Positions 5,803 to 13,260 are shown, counted from the stretch's first letter. The stretch: DNA of 19,190 nt from an uncultured Prevotella sp. (GCA_947303825.1 CAMYZK010000012.1:1-19190), one strand, 5' to 3'. The notes: generated from the sequence alone by a model not told the origin. Program-made: numbers and translations.

Positions 5803-7205
5803 TCCAGCCTGAGTCCCACCTGCAAGCCCAGGCTCGTGGGCTTGTCTTTGAAATAGTTCTGTATCTTGCTGCCGTTGTCGGGATAGAAGCTGAGAGCAGG
5901 CTCGGCATAGAGCGCTAGATGTGGCATCACCTCAAGCTGCAGGCCCAGACCCCCGTCTAGCGACCACTGCAGGCGGTCTTTATGCAGATGCTGGGTCACC
6001 CCCTCCGTGGAGAGACGGGCCGAAACGTTCCACAGAGCCTTGGCCCCGACAGTGGCGTATGCGCTGAATGCCTTGTATCTTAACAGCCTGTAGGAAAGGC
6101 CTACGGGGACACCGACATAGCGCAGGGTCTGATGCTGTTCTATGCGTTGATGGCGTATTACCTGTGTGAAGTCAGAGCTCAGCTTGGTAAAGGTAACACC
6201 CGTGAGCACTGCCATCTGTCGTGACAGGGGGTAGCTCAGTGTCAGACCGTAGGACACAGGCAGGCGATGGTGTTTGTGCTCCTCGTATCCGGCAAGATAG
6301 AATGTTTCAGAGCTACTGGCAGGAGCAGCATTGCTGTTGTCGAAGAAAGAACTGAAATGGCGTGCCATGGCTTCGGACATCTGAACAGGACTGTTGGTGG
6401 TATGCTGAGAGAAGCTGTTCATGGCATAAAGGCTGATGGCAGGTTGCTTGCCTTCGCGCTTCACTGGTGTATCGTTGAATTTCCAGCCTTCAGGAAGACC
6501 ACTCTTCATGCCATCTGCCATTCTCCTTTCATCGTATTCCGGCTTTCCCTTTTCTTTTAGCTCAGTTTCTATCGTCTTGTTGTCATCAAGTTCGGCTATT
6601 TCTGTTACCTTGTCTGTGGAAACGCCAGAGCCATTGTCTGCAGAGGCAATTTCCGTTACCTTGTCTGTGGAAACACCAGAGCCGTCGGTTGCCTTTGCCG
6701 TATGGTGGGGAGCGTTATCACTGGGCTCTTTGGTCAGCGGTTCATTATAGTCAGGTGTTTTTTTCTCTGTCACCATTGCCGTATAGGGTGGGTTTTTCTC
6801 TGCAAGAGGCTTGTTAGAAAGGTTGAATTTCATTCGACCTTTTCTCGCCATGGCAGAGTCGAAGCGAGCTTCGCTCTGCTCATTTGGCTTAACGAAAAGA
6901 TTGGATTTCATCCGACCCTTTCTTGGCCTCGGCATAGCCCAAGCAAGCTTCGTCTCTGCTCTCGGCTGCATGAAAACGTTCCACCATATAAAGCCTCCTC
7001 CCAGCAGCAATATTGCCACAGATGCAGCAACGGCCCATCGCCGCATAGCCATGAAACGGGTGCTGTGCGGCTTCTGCATGTCGGTGGGAGCGGCGGGAGC
7101 ATTATCAAGTGCGGCCTCGATGTCAGCCCACAACCCTTCTGGCGCAGCCGTCTCGTGCTCTGCCAGCTTGTCGTGCAGTTGTTGTGTCCAGTTGTCCGGT
7201 TTCAT
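5790..7205 (-). CDS. Anti-sigma-like inner-membrane protein with C-terminal beta-barrel-like domain
   Basis: 471 residues. The start ATG overlaps the sigma-factor stop (ATGA), so the two are translationally coupled. Residues 1-55 are a short soluble region (MKPDNWTQQLHDKLAEHE, PEGLWADIEAAL) typical of Bacteroidetes anti-sigma-like proteins. Residues ~57-77 form one transmembrane helix. A long charged linker (80-300) holds two internal duplications: RKGRMKxNLxxKP at 95 and 121 (26-residue period) and a 17-residue repeat with GSGVSTDKVTEIA at 174-207. Residues ~302-471 show alternating amphipathic strands (LPVSYGLTLSYPL, LRYVGVPVGLSYRL, SLGLQVGLRLDIE), like PorT-type outer-membrane barrels. Likely role: hold the ECF sigma factor at the inner membrane and sense the envelope. 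Where the C-terminal domain sits is unproven, since one chain would have to span inner membrane and periplasm. Confidence 0.75.
   Translation of the reverse strand: MKPDNWTQQLHDKLAEHETAAPEGLWADIEAALDNAPAAPTDMQKPHSTRFMAMRRWAVAASVAILLLGGGFIWWNVFMQPRAETKLAWAMPRPRKGRMKSNLFVKPNEQSEARFDSAMARKGRMKFNLSNKPLAEKNPPYTAMVTEKKTPDYNEPLTKEPSDNAPHHTAKATDGSGVSTDKVTEIASADNGSGVSTDKVTEIAELDDNKTIETELKEKGKPEYDERRMADGMKSGLPEGWKFNDTPVKREGKQPAISLYAMNSFSQHTTNSPVQMSEAMARHFSSFFDNSNAAPASSSETFYLAGYEEHKHHRLPVSYGLTLSYPLSRQMAVLTGVTFTKLSSDFTQVIRHQRIEQHQTLRYVGVPVGLSYRLLRYKAFSAYATVGAKALWNVSARLSTEGVTQHLHKDRLQWSLDGGLGLQLEVMPHLALYAEPALSFYPDNGSKIQNYFKDKPTSLGLQVGLRLDIEH
6598..6699 (-). repeat. 51-bp in-frame tandem duplication in the linker
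   Basis: Two adjacent 51-bp units (from 6598 and from 6649) share ACCTTGTCTGTGGAAAC and encode the duplicated GSGVSTDKVTEIA segments. The period is a multiple of three, so copy number can change without breaking the frame. Confidence 0.75.
6823..6960 (-). repeat. 78-bp in-frame repeat with REP-like palindromes in the linker
   Basis: Units beginning at 6823 and 6901 (78-bp period, 26 residues) share TT(G/C)ATCCGACC-like sequence and encode RKGRMK twice. Between them 6853-6879 forms a stem (GCAGAG-t-CGAAGC / GCTTCG-CTCTGC). The GGATTTCATCCGACC core resembles the intergenic palindrome at 1232-1254, so the linker may be built from captured REP-like DNA. Confidence 0.6.
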
Positions 7206-7747
7206 GTTGCTTGTTTTTTGAGGTGTTCTTTTATCATCCTTGCCAGCATCTTCTTGGCTCTGAAAAAGAGTGAGGAAGAGGTGCTTTCCTTCACTCCCAG
7301 CAGTTGGGCTATCTCGCGGTGGGGACGCTGTTCGAAGACGAAGAGGTTGAGCACCGTTCGGTAGTTGGGCGGCAGCTGTCCTATCATGGCCATCAGTGCG
7401 TCGGGCGGCACTTCTTCTACATCGGGTTCCTCACTCGTGTCGGGCTCCTCGGGTATATTGTCGACCAGCATGAAGCGCTGGTGTTCGCGCAGGTAGTCTA
7501 TGGAGCGGTTGCTTACTATTCTGCTCACCCATGACTTTAGCGAGCCTTCGCCCTGATAGTTGAAGTGGCCTATAGTGGTGAGTATCTTGACAAAGCTGTC
7601 TTGAAGCACGTCGCGCACCTCGTCGGGCTCGGGTATATACCTCAGCCCAACGGCCATGGCATAGCCCGAATAGCGGTCGTAGAGACGGTGTAACGCCGCC
7701 TTTTCACCGCCGTGAATAGCCTCCAAGAGTTGCCGCTCAGTCTCCAC
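7202..7747 (-). CDS. ECF-type RNA polymerase sigma factor (sigma-70 family)
   Basis: 181 residues, usual ECF size. Region 2 spans about 20-90 (LYDRYSGYAMAVGLRYI, DEVRDVLQDSFVKIL, SLKSWVSRIVSNRSIDYLRE) and region 4 about 120-175 (QLPPNYRTVLNLFVFE, PHREIAQLLGVKEST, FRAKKML), with an acidic linker between. It directs RNA polymerase to a small regulon, presumably when its membrane partner encoded next releases it. The start is a GTG at 7747; an in-frame stop lies just upstream and no ATG is available. It begins 10 bases after the lipoprotein stop and overlaps the downstream anti-sigma-like gene by 4 bases, so the three genes form one operon. Confidence 0.93.
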   Translation of the reverse strand: METERQLLEAIHGGEKAALHRLYDRYSGYAMAVGLRYIPEPDEVRDVLQDSFVKILTTIGHFNYQGEGSLKSWVSRIVSNRSIDYLREHQRFMLVDNIPEEPDTSEEPDVEEVPPDALMAMIGQLPPNYRTVLNLFVFEQRPHREIAQLLGVKESTSSSLFFRAKKMLARMIKEHLKKQAT

Positions 7748-7757
7748 GCTAACGTTG

Positions 7758-8381
7758 CTATCTTATACGTTGTCTTGTACTGTAATAGAAGGTTTGGGGC
7801 GTATGGGGCGTGTGCATCTCCTGCTCGTTGGTAGCCATGTTGGTGACGCAGAAAGCGGTAACGGTGAAGCCAATGGTCCACAAGTCATTATCGTAGTTGT
7901 AGACAGCACTGCCAGGCTCATCGGAGAGTACTTCAACACGATGGTCAACACCGTCGATGGCTACGTAGAAGGCTGCGTTAGAGAACAGTATTCTTCCGTC
8001 ATAGTTCTTTTCCCCTGGCGATAGGGAGTTGAAGGTAGCACTGGTGGTATATCCAACATAGTTTAATGGTATGATAGCGGGCTGCCCTTTGTATTCTATG
8101 ATACGGACAGGCATTGAACTAGAGCTATATTCCTTCTCAAAGCAGCACACACCAAGATAGAACTCGGGCAGCCTCACCCTCAGCACGCTGGTAACCTCCA
8201 GACGTGCCGTGTCTATAACTTCCTTGTTTACCGTCCACTCACCATTGTATACGGCGTACTGTTGGTTAAAACTATTTTCTATCATAGCATCGTAGCTGTC
8301 TCCATCGTCAACACTGCATGCCGACAGAAGGAAAATAAACGACAGCACCGTCAAACCCAAACTCTTTCCTGTTCTTTTCAT
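7758..8381 (-). CDS. Lipoprotein of unknown function, first gene of the sigma-factor operon
   Basis: 207 residues. MKRTGKSLGLTVLSFIFLLSAC is a lipoprotein signal with the lipid Cys at 22. The following SVDDGDSYD is acidic, as in Bacteroidetes lipoproteins exported to the cell surface. The rest looks beta-rich (YNGEWTVNKEVIDTARLEV, FYVAIDGVDHRVEVL, DLWTIGFTVTAFCVTN). I do not recognise the family with certainty; small DUF4840-type Prevotella lipoproteins are a possibility. It may be the outer sensor or effector of the sigma/anti-sigma pair. The divergent vWA lipoprotein shares the DGDSYD motif after its cysteine. Confidence 0.8.
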   Translation of the reverse strand: MKRTGKSLGLTVLSFIFLLSACSVDDGDSYDAMIENSFNQQYAVYNGEWTVNKEVIDTARLEVTSVLRVRLPEFYLGVCCFEKEYSSSSMPVRIIEYKGQPAIIPLNYVGYTTSATFNSLSPGEKNYDGRILFSNAAFYVAIDGVDHRVEVLSDEPGSAVYNYDNDLWTIGFTVTAFCVTNMATNEQEMHTPHTPQTFYYSTRQRIR

Positions 8382-8410
8382 CTTTTCTTTAATAATATGA
8401 ATTTATTCTT

Positions 8411-8581
8411 AACAGGGACTTCACCCCTGCCTGTGATATGTCGCCCTTTCGGGGCTTAACTCTTCGCTCGGCTTCGCCGCTTTCTTGCGCTCCGTGGGTG
8501 CTCAGGCGCTTCACGGAGGTCTCCGCAAAGAACTCTTAATTCTTCGCTCGGCTCTGCCGCTTGGCTCGTCCAAGAACTCTT
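8411..8581. repeat. Mosaic REP-like block, copy 1 (order Y-X-Z)
   Basis: Three modules: Y (8411-8464, with CACCCCTGCCTGTGATATG and CGCCCTTTCGGGG), X (8465-8533, starting CGCTCGGCTTCGCCGC) and Z (8545-8581, CGCTCGGCTCTGCCGCTTGG). All three recur at 13105-13260 in a different order. The block fills most of the divergent region between the lipoprotein operon and the vWA gene, so it lies in the leader or promoter area of the operon. The remainder, 8582-8700, is AT-rich with no gene. Confidence 0.8.
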
Positions 8582-8700
8582 AACTCAAAAAAAACTCTCA
8601 ACTCTGTATACTTATAACGGAGAAAAATCAAAATCTTGCACATTAAGGCCAACAAATTCGTAATTAACACTTTTTAAGCGGTAGCTGTGCAGGGTTTACG

Positions 8701-8708
8701 TATCTTTG
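8701..8708 (+). promoter_or_regulatory. -7 promoter box of the vWA gene
   Basis: TATCTTTG matches the Bacteroidetes -7 consensus TAnnTTTG and lies 46 bases before the start codon. The -33 region (around 8671, TTTTTAAG) matches only weakly, so this promoter may need an activator or a different sigma factor. Confidence 0.55.
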
Positions 8709-8754
8709 TCGTTACAATGACAGAAAGTAACAACAAATTAAAAACATCAAGACA

Positions 8755-10266
8755 ATGAAAAAGGGTTATTTATTTTTTGGCCTGGCAGCCATGAGCCTGC
8801 TGGCAGTGGGATGTACCGATTTGGACGGAGATAGTTATGATGGCTACATTCTTTATAATGAAAACCTTTACACATATTCTTCAGATGAGATGATACCAGA
8901 AGGTGGAGGCGACCAGTTTGACGACTTCAAAGACAATCCCTTCGTCAAGACCGCCGACGAGCCCGTCTCCACCTTCTCTGTCGATGCCGACGGTGCCTCC
9001 TATGCCATTATGCGCCGCTATCTGACAAATGGCTACGACATCAATCCTTCCAGCGTGAGGATAGAGGAGTTTCTGAATTATTTCACCTTCGACTATGCAT
9101 CGCCAACGGGAACAGACAACGTAGCCATCAATGCCGAGGTGGGCGAGTGTCCGTGGAATGACAGTCACAAGCTGCTGCGGCTGGGCATCAAAGGCAAGGA
9201 GCTGACGGCTGCCGAGATGCCGCGTGCCAACTTCGTCTTCCTGGTAGATGTTTCCGGCTCTATGGACAGAAAGGACAAGCTCGACCTGCTGAAGAAGGGA
9301 CTGACCGAGCTGCTCTTCCAGCTGAATCCCGACGACCGTATCTCGCTCATCACCTACTCAGGCGAAGTAAAGAAGCTGCTGGAGTCAACCCCCGTTAGCG
9401 AGGCAGGCAAGATAAAGAAGGCTATTGGCAAACTGACGGCCGATGGATGCACCGCCGGTGGTGAGGCCCTGAAGATGGCCTACGAGGAGGCACTGGCCAA
9501 CTACGACCCGAAGTGCAACAACCGCATCATCATGGGCACCGACGGCGACTTCAACGTGGGTGTCACCAACACCGACGCACTGGTGGAGATGGTGGAGAGC
9601 TATGCCCGCAAAGGCATCTATATGACCTGTCTGGGCTTTGGTACGGGCAACCTCAACGATGCCATGATGGAGAAAATAAGCAACGCAGGCAACGGCACCT
9701 ACCACTACATAGACTGCGAAAACGAGATGATGAAGGTCTTCGTGCACGAGCGCAGCCAGTTTGTCAGCGTGGCCAACGACGCCAAGTGCCAGGTGAGCTT
9801 CAATCCCGATATCGTCAGCGAGTATCGTCTCATTGGCTACGAAAACCGCGTGATGAGCAACGAAGACTTCGAGAACGACAAGAAGGATGCAGGCGAGATA
9901 GGTGCTGGACAGACCATCACCGCCCTCTACGAGATAGTGCTTGATGAAGCAAATCTCAATTCTCAAACCTCAAACCTCAAATCAAACCTCGTCACTTTCG
10001 ATTTCCGCTACAAGAAAACGCTCGACGGTGCCAGCATCCCTCTGAAGCTGACGCTGAAAGCCGATGAGCCTTTCAACAAGAGGATGCGCTCTGGCGAGTA
10101 CTACTTTGCTGCCGGCGTGGCTGCCTACGGCATGCTGTTGCGCAACTCACCCTACAAGGGCGATGCCACTATCAACATGGCAAAGAAGCTGGTATCGGAG
10201 GGCTTGGACTTCGACCCCCACGGATACCGCGCAGAGCTGATAAAGCTAATGAACGGTAAACGGTGA
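8755..10266 (+). CDS. YfbK-like von Willebrand factor type A lipoprotein
   Basis: 503 residues. Lipoprotein signal MKKGYLFFGLAAMSLLAVGC with lipid Cys20, then TDLDGDSYD. Residues 62-120 match the N-terminal YfbK domain (FSVDADGASYAIMRRYL, SSVRIEEFLNYFTFDY). A vWA domain at ~157-330 has a complete metal-ion site: D165-x-S167-x-S169 (DVSGSM), T233 (GCTAGG) and D263/D265 (GTDGDF). The C-terminal YfbK domain runs ~345-500 (SEYRLIGYENR, FAAGVAAYGMLLRNS). vWA domains bind protein partners through a metal ion; the partner is unknown. Oddity: residues 400-412 (NLNSQTSNLKSNL), in a linker, are encoded by a 7-bp tandem repeat. It ends 101 bp from the convergent GH115 gene. Confidence 0.92.
   Translation: MKKGYLFFGLAAMSLLAVGCTDLDGDSYDGYILYNENLYTYSSDEMIPEGGGDQFDDFKDNPFVKTADEPVSTFSVDADGASYAIMRRYLTNGYDINPSSVRIEEFLNYFTFDYASPTGTDNVAINAEVGECPWNDSHKLLRLGIKGKELTAAEMPRANFVFLVDVSGSMDRKDKLDLLKKGLTELLFQLNPDDRISLITYSGEVKKLLESTPVSEAGKIKKAIGKLTADGCTAGGEALKMAYEEALANYDPKCNNRIIMGTDGDFNVGVTNTDALVEMVESYARKGIYMTCLGFGTGNLNDAMMEKISNAGNGTYHYIDCENEMMKVFVHERSQFVSVANDAKCQVSFNPDIVSEYRLIGYENRVMSNEDFENDKKDAGEIGAGQTITALYEIVLDEANLNSQTSNLKSNLVTFDFRYKKTLDGASIPLKLTLKADEPFNKRMRSGEYYFAAGVAAYGMLLRNSPYKGDATINMAKKLVSEGLDFDPHGYRAELIKLMNGKR
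9954..9981 (+). repeat. Heptamer array inside the vWA coding sequence
   Basis: Four tandem 7-bp units: TCTCAAT, TCTCAAA, CCTCAAA, CCTCAAA, followed by a related TCAAACCTC. The reading frame stays open through it. It encodes an Asn/Ser/Leu-rich linker between two domains. Confidence 0.85.
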
Positions 10267-10290
10267 ACTCGGCTCTAACTCGCCGACGAA

Positions 10291-10364
10291 TGTTCTTTGC
10301 AGGGCAAAGCGGCAGAGCCGAGCGCAATGTTCTTTGCAGGGCAAAGCGGCAGAGCCGAGCGCAA
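10291..10364. repeat. Two identical 37-bp REP-like units between convergent genes
   Basis: 10291-10327 and 10328-10364 are identical head-to-tail copies. Each contains the stem CTTTGC-AGG-GCAAAG and the smaller CGGC-AGA-GCCG. They fill most of the gap between the vWA gene (plus) and GH115 (minus) and may serve as a shared terminator for both. Confidence 0.9.
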
Positions 10365-10367
10365 CGT

Positions 10368-12800
10368 TCAATCTTCAACGTAGCTAATACCCTGCACCAT
10401 CTGCCCCGGATCGGTAATGATGAGTTGCAGGGTATGTTGTTTCTTGCTGTTGTCGAGAGGCAGAGTGAGAAGGAACTCATGGCGGTTTTCCAGCACTTGC
10501 AGCTTCCATGCCGCCGACCATTCTTCTATCTTGTTTTCGCAAACCACGGGTGTGCCTCCGTCAAGGCTTACAGCAATGCGGTTGCTCCTGTCGGTGCTGA
10601 CAGGCCAGAACGGAACGACGGAGAGACATACACGCAGGCTGTGGGCAGTCTTAGCCTCTGGTCGAGCGTGAGCAGCCTTGCCGATGGTAACAGGAATGCT
10701 TATACGCGGAGCCTTGGAGCTATTGGGGTCTTGCACCTCGTCGAGCGGCTCTCCCAGCTGTAGTGCCATCCAGTCGGTGCCTATACCTTCTATAAGCCGG
10801 AAGGGTGCCTTTACCTTTAGCTTGCTTATATCTACCTTGTGCATAAGTTCTTGGTGATGCTGTGCGGCTGGCAGGCGGTAGGCACTGGTAGGCTCTGTCA
10901 CGAGGTCGGGCATAAGCTGATACTTGGCAACCCATCCTGGTGGCAGCTGCGACATCATCTGATTCCACTTGCCGCCGAGCATGGTGTTATAGGCGACGAG
11001 CAGTGTCTGAATGCTGTCGAAAGCCTCTTTTGCTTCGCTGGCTGCCGTGCTGCTGCCTGTCTCGTGGTTTTGTTGTGCCATGAGGAACTTGCGGTTCATC
11101 TGGTAGGCCGACTTCACGCTATACCCCAGCATCTCGAAGAAGGCGGGCCTAAGCTCTGACGGCAGTTTCTTCTCAATGTGGTCAACGGTATCGCTGATGC
11201 GCCGATAGTCGGCAAGTCGCTGCTGGGCAGAGCCATCGGCAAACGAGAAGTCGGTGTCGTGCAGGCGTGTGTTCTCTTGGGAGTCCCATTCCATTTCATA
11301 GCCCATGAACTCAGGCTTGCGCTGCCATGCCAGTCGGTAGTATGTGTCTAGCACCTGCTGCAGACTCTTCTCATGTTTCTTGCCAAAGATGGTGGCCATC
11401 CAGCGGGCCTGATAGCGGTTGGCATTGTCGTAGGAGAACGAAGTAAGGTTCCAGGCCATGTCGAAGAACTGTTGCATCTCTATCTCCATAGGCTTTATGT
11501 CGCCAACGTTGAGCAGCCAGTATCGCTGGGCTCCTGCATCGTAGGCTTTCTTCAGTTCCTCATACATCAGCATAGGTGCAGTGGTGGCTATCCATAGGTT
11601 GTCGTGTGGTGTTCCCAGATAGCTCAGATGGTAGTACACGCCGCTGCCTCCGCTGCGTTGCCTCTCGTTGGCATTGCTCACGCGCTTCATGTATCCGTAG
11701 TTGTCGTCGGGCCATACCAGGGTGATGTCATCGGGCACATTAAGTCCGGCATCGTAGATGTCGAGCGTCTCCTTGTAAGGAACGAAAATCTGTGGTATGC
11801 TCTCTATTTTCTTCTGCTTATGGCGGATGAGTATCTCACGCTGGTCGGCAAACACCTTCTCCAGTGTGCGGGCCCGCACCGTTGGGTCGGAAGAACCCTT
11901 CATGGCCTCATCGTGCAGGCCGCGCATGCCAGTGGTGTAGATATTGTCGTACTGGGCAGTCTGGCGCAGGCGGTCGTCAAACTTACGGTATATGGCATCC
12001 TTGTTTGTAAGGTAGTTCCATTCGCCGTCTACATCCTTGTCCCACTCCGTCTTGGCTGCATTGTTTATCAGCAGCGGTTCACAGTGGCTGGTGGTAATCA
12101 TGATGCCCCATTCGTCGGCTACGCGCTGGCTTTCGGGGTGGGAATAGAAGGCCCCTGTGCATGAGTGCATGGCCGGAGCCAGCATGTTGGCCTTAAGGCG
12201 CAGCAGCAGCTCGCACACCTTGTCGTAGGTCTTCGGACCGATGTCTTGAAGGTCTTTCTCGAAGTTGCGGGCCGACCATGTCTTCAGCCCCCAGTCTTCA
12301 TCGTTGATGAAAATACCCCTGTACTTCACCGATGGTGTCGCCGAGGTGTAGTTCTCGTTGTACTCCAGCTGCTCCCTGTGGCTCACGGGCACATCGGCCC
12401 ACCAGTACCAGGGGCTGACACCTATGCGCTCGCTGACGTGCAGCACACCGTAGGCCAGTCCACGGGGGTCGCTGCCCACAATGACGAGCCTGCGGCCAAG
12501 GGTTACTATCTTGTATCGCTCCCATTCGCCAGCAAGTTCAGAGGCATCGATGCCGGTGCATACCTGGGGCAGCATGCCGACAGTGGCAATGATGACCTGT
12601 GGCACGCCCTCTTCAGCCTTGGTCACCACAGGAGGCCTGACACCGGTAACACGCTCTATGTCCTGGCTCAGCACATTGCACATCTTCCGGGCCAGAGGGG
12701 CATCGCTTTGGCTTGCCACAATGCTACAGTGCCTAAGGTCAACGGCATGTGTGCTCATTGCAAGGCAAAAGAGGAAAAAGAGTGATAATGGTCTTCTCAT
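10368..12800 (-). CDS. GH115 family xylan alpha-1,2-glucuronidase
   Basis: 810 residues with a signal peptide (MRRPLSLFFLFCLAMSTHA). GH115 enzymes remove (4-O-methyl-)glucuronic acid from xylan, including internal substitutions. Family features: N-terminal domain with IVGSDPRGLAYGVLHVSERIG and SPWYWWADVPV; catalytic barrel with VKYRGIFINDEDWGLKTW, LLRLKANMLAPAMH, TTSHCEPLLINNA, TLVWPDDNYGYMKR, YYHLSYLGTPHDNLWI, WLLNVGDIKPMEIEM; and a C-terminal domain ending HTLQLIITDPGQMVQGISY, near the size of characterised Bacteroides members. Probably periplasmic or surface-located. No SusC/SusD, other xylanase or sensor lies nearby, so it is a stand-alone gene here. It lies 53 bases downstream of tRNA-Val on the same strand; a near-consensus TAGCTTTT box in the gap could be its own promoter. 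Confidence 0.93.
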   Translation of the reverse strand: MRRPLSLFFLFCLAMSTHAVDLRHCSIVASQSDAPLARKMCNVLSQDIERVTGVRPPVVTKAEEGVPQVIIATVGMLPQVCTGIDASELAGEWERYKIVTLGRRLVIVGSDPRGLAYGVLHVSERIGVSPWYWWADVPVSHREQLEYNENYTSATPSVKYRGIFINDEDWGLKTWSARNFEKDLQDIGPKTYDKVCELLLRLKANMLAPAMHSCTGAFYSHPESQRVADEWGIMITTSHCEPLLINNAAKTEWDKDVDGEWNYLTNKDAIYRKFDDRLRQTAQYDNIYTTGMRGLHDEAMKGSSDPTVRARTLEKVFADQREILIRHKQKKIESIPQIFVPYKETLDIYDAGLNVPDDITLVWPDDNYGYMKRVSNANERQRSGGSGVYYHLSYLGTPHDNLWIATTAPMLMYEELKKAYDAGAQRYWLLNVGDIKPMEIEMQQFFDMAWNLTSFSYDNANRYQARWMATIFGKKHEKSLQQVLDTYYRLAWQRKPEFMGYEMEWDSQENTRLHDTDFSFADGSAQQRLADYRRISDTVDHIEKKLPSELRPAFFEMLGYSVKSAYQMNRKFLMAQQNHETGSSTAASEAKEAFDSIQTLLVAYNTMLGGKWNQMMSQLPPGWVAKYQLMPDLVTEPTSAYRLPAAQHHQELMHKVDISKLKVKAPFRLIEGIGTDWMALQLGEPLDEVQDPNSSKAPRISIPVTIGKAAHARPEAKTAHSLRVCLSVVPFWPVSTDRSNRIAVSLDGGTPVVCENKIEEWSAAWKLQVLENRHEFLLTLPLDNSKKQHTLQLIITDPGQMVQGISYVED

Positions 12801-12853
12801 TTCTTATGTTTGTATTGGTAAAAAAAGCTATACATAAAAAATGCTAACCAGCG

Positions 12854-12927
12854 TGTCGACACTTGGACTCGAACCAAGGACCCCCACCATGTCAAGGTGA
12901 TACTCTAACCAGCTGAGCTATGCCGAC
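12854..12927 (-). tRNA. tRNA-Val (anticodon GAC)
   Basis: 74 bases, reading from 12927 downward. The acceptor stem GTCGGCA pairs with TGTCGAC (one G-U), discriminator A. The D arm has AGCTCAGCTGGTTAGAG, the anticodon stem-loop CACC-TTGACAT-GGTG places GAC at 12893-12891, and the T arm contains GGTTCGAGTCC. CCA is not encoded. Confidence 0.97.
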
Positions 12928-12945
12928 ATTGGAATTTTTGCGGTG

Positions 12946-12953
12946 CAAAGGTA
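12946..12953 (-). promoter_or_regulatory. -7 promoter box of tRNA-Val
   Basis: On the minus strand TACCTTTG, followed by CA, is an exact TAnnTTTG box 18 bases before the tRNA 5' end. No TTG is found at the -33 distance; that position is occupied by the heptamer array. Confidence 0.6.
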
Positions 12954-12962
12954 TACATAAAA

Positions 12963-12990
12963 ATGAAGAATGAAGAATGAAGAATGAAGA
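12963..12990. repeat. Heptamer array ATGAAGA x4
   Basis: Four perfect tandem ATGAAGA units immediately upstream of the tRNA-Val -7 box, covering its expected -33 region. Confidence 0.9.
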
Positions 12991-13039
12991 ATTTCCCAGC
13001 CATTAAGTAAATTTAACAGCTCTGGTACTAAAAAAACTC

Positions 13040-13080
13040 CTAACTACTAACTCCTAACTTCTAACTTTTTACTAACTTTG
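13040..13080 (+). promoter_or_regulatory. Heptamer array CTAACTN x4 running into a -7 box
   Basis: CTAACTA, CTAACTC, CTAACTT, CTAACTT (13040-13067), then a degenerate unit ending in TAACTTTG (13073-13080), a match to TAnnTTTG. It could be the promoter of the SH3-domain gene 200 bp downstream, but no -33 TTG is seen. Confidence 0.45.
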
Positions 13081-13104
13081 CAGCTGTATGTGCATAAAAC
13101 TCTC

Positions 13105-13260
13105 CGCTCGGCTTCGCCGCTTTCTTGCGCTCCGTGGGTGCTCAGGCGCTTCGCGGAGGTCTCCGCAAAGAACAGGGGCTTCACCCCTGCCTGTGATATG
13201 TCGCCCTTTCGGGGCTTAACTCTTCGCTCGGCTCTGCCGCTTTGCTTGCAAAGAACTCTT
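13105..13260. repeat. Mosaic REP-like block, copy 2 (order X-Y-Z)
   Basis: X at 13105-13173 matches 8465-8533 with one difference by eye in 69 bases. Y at 13171-13224 and Z at 13225-13260 follow. Z contains CTTTGC-AA-GCAAAG and on the opposite strand matches the 37-bp family. The block forms the 5' leader of the SH3 gene; no ORF here looks real. Confidence 0.8.

Noticed and set aside
11604..12785. Plus-strand ORFs of 186 and 206 codons opposite GH115
   Set aside because: They are shadows of the GH115 gene, which has continuous family similarity and a signal peptide.
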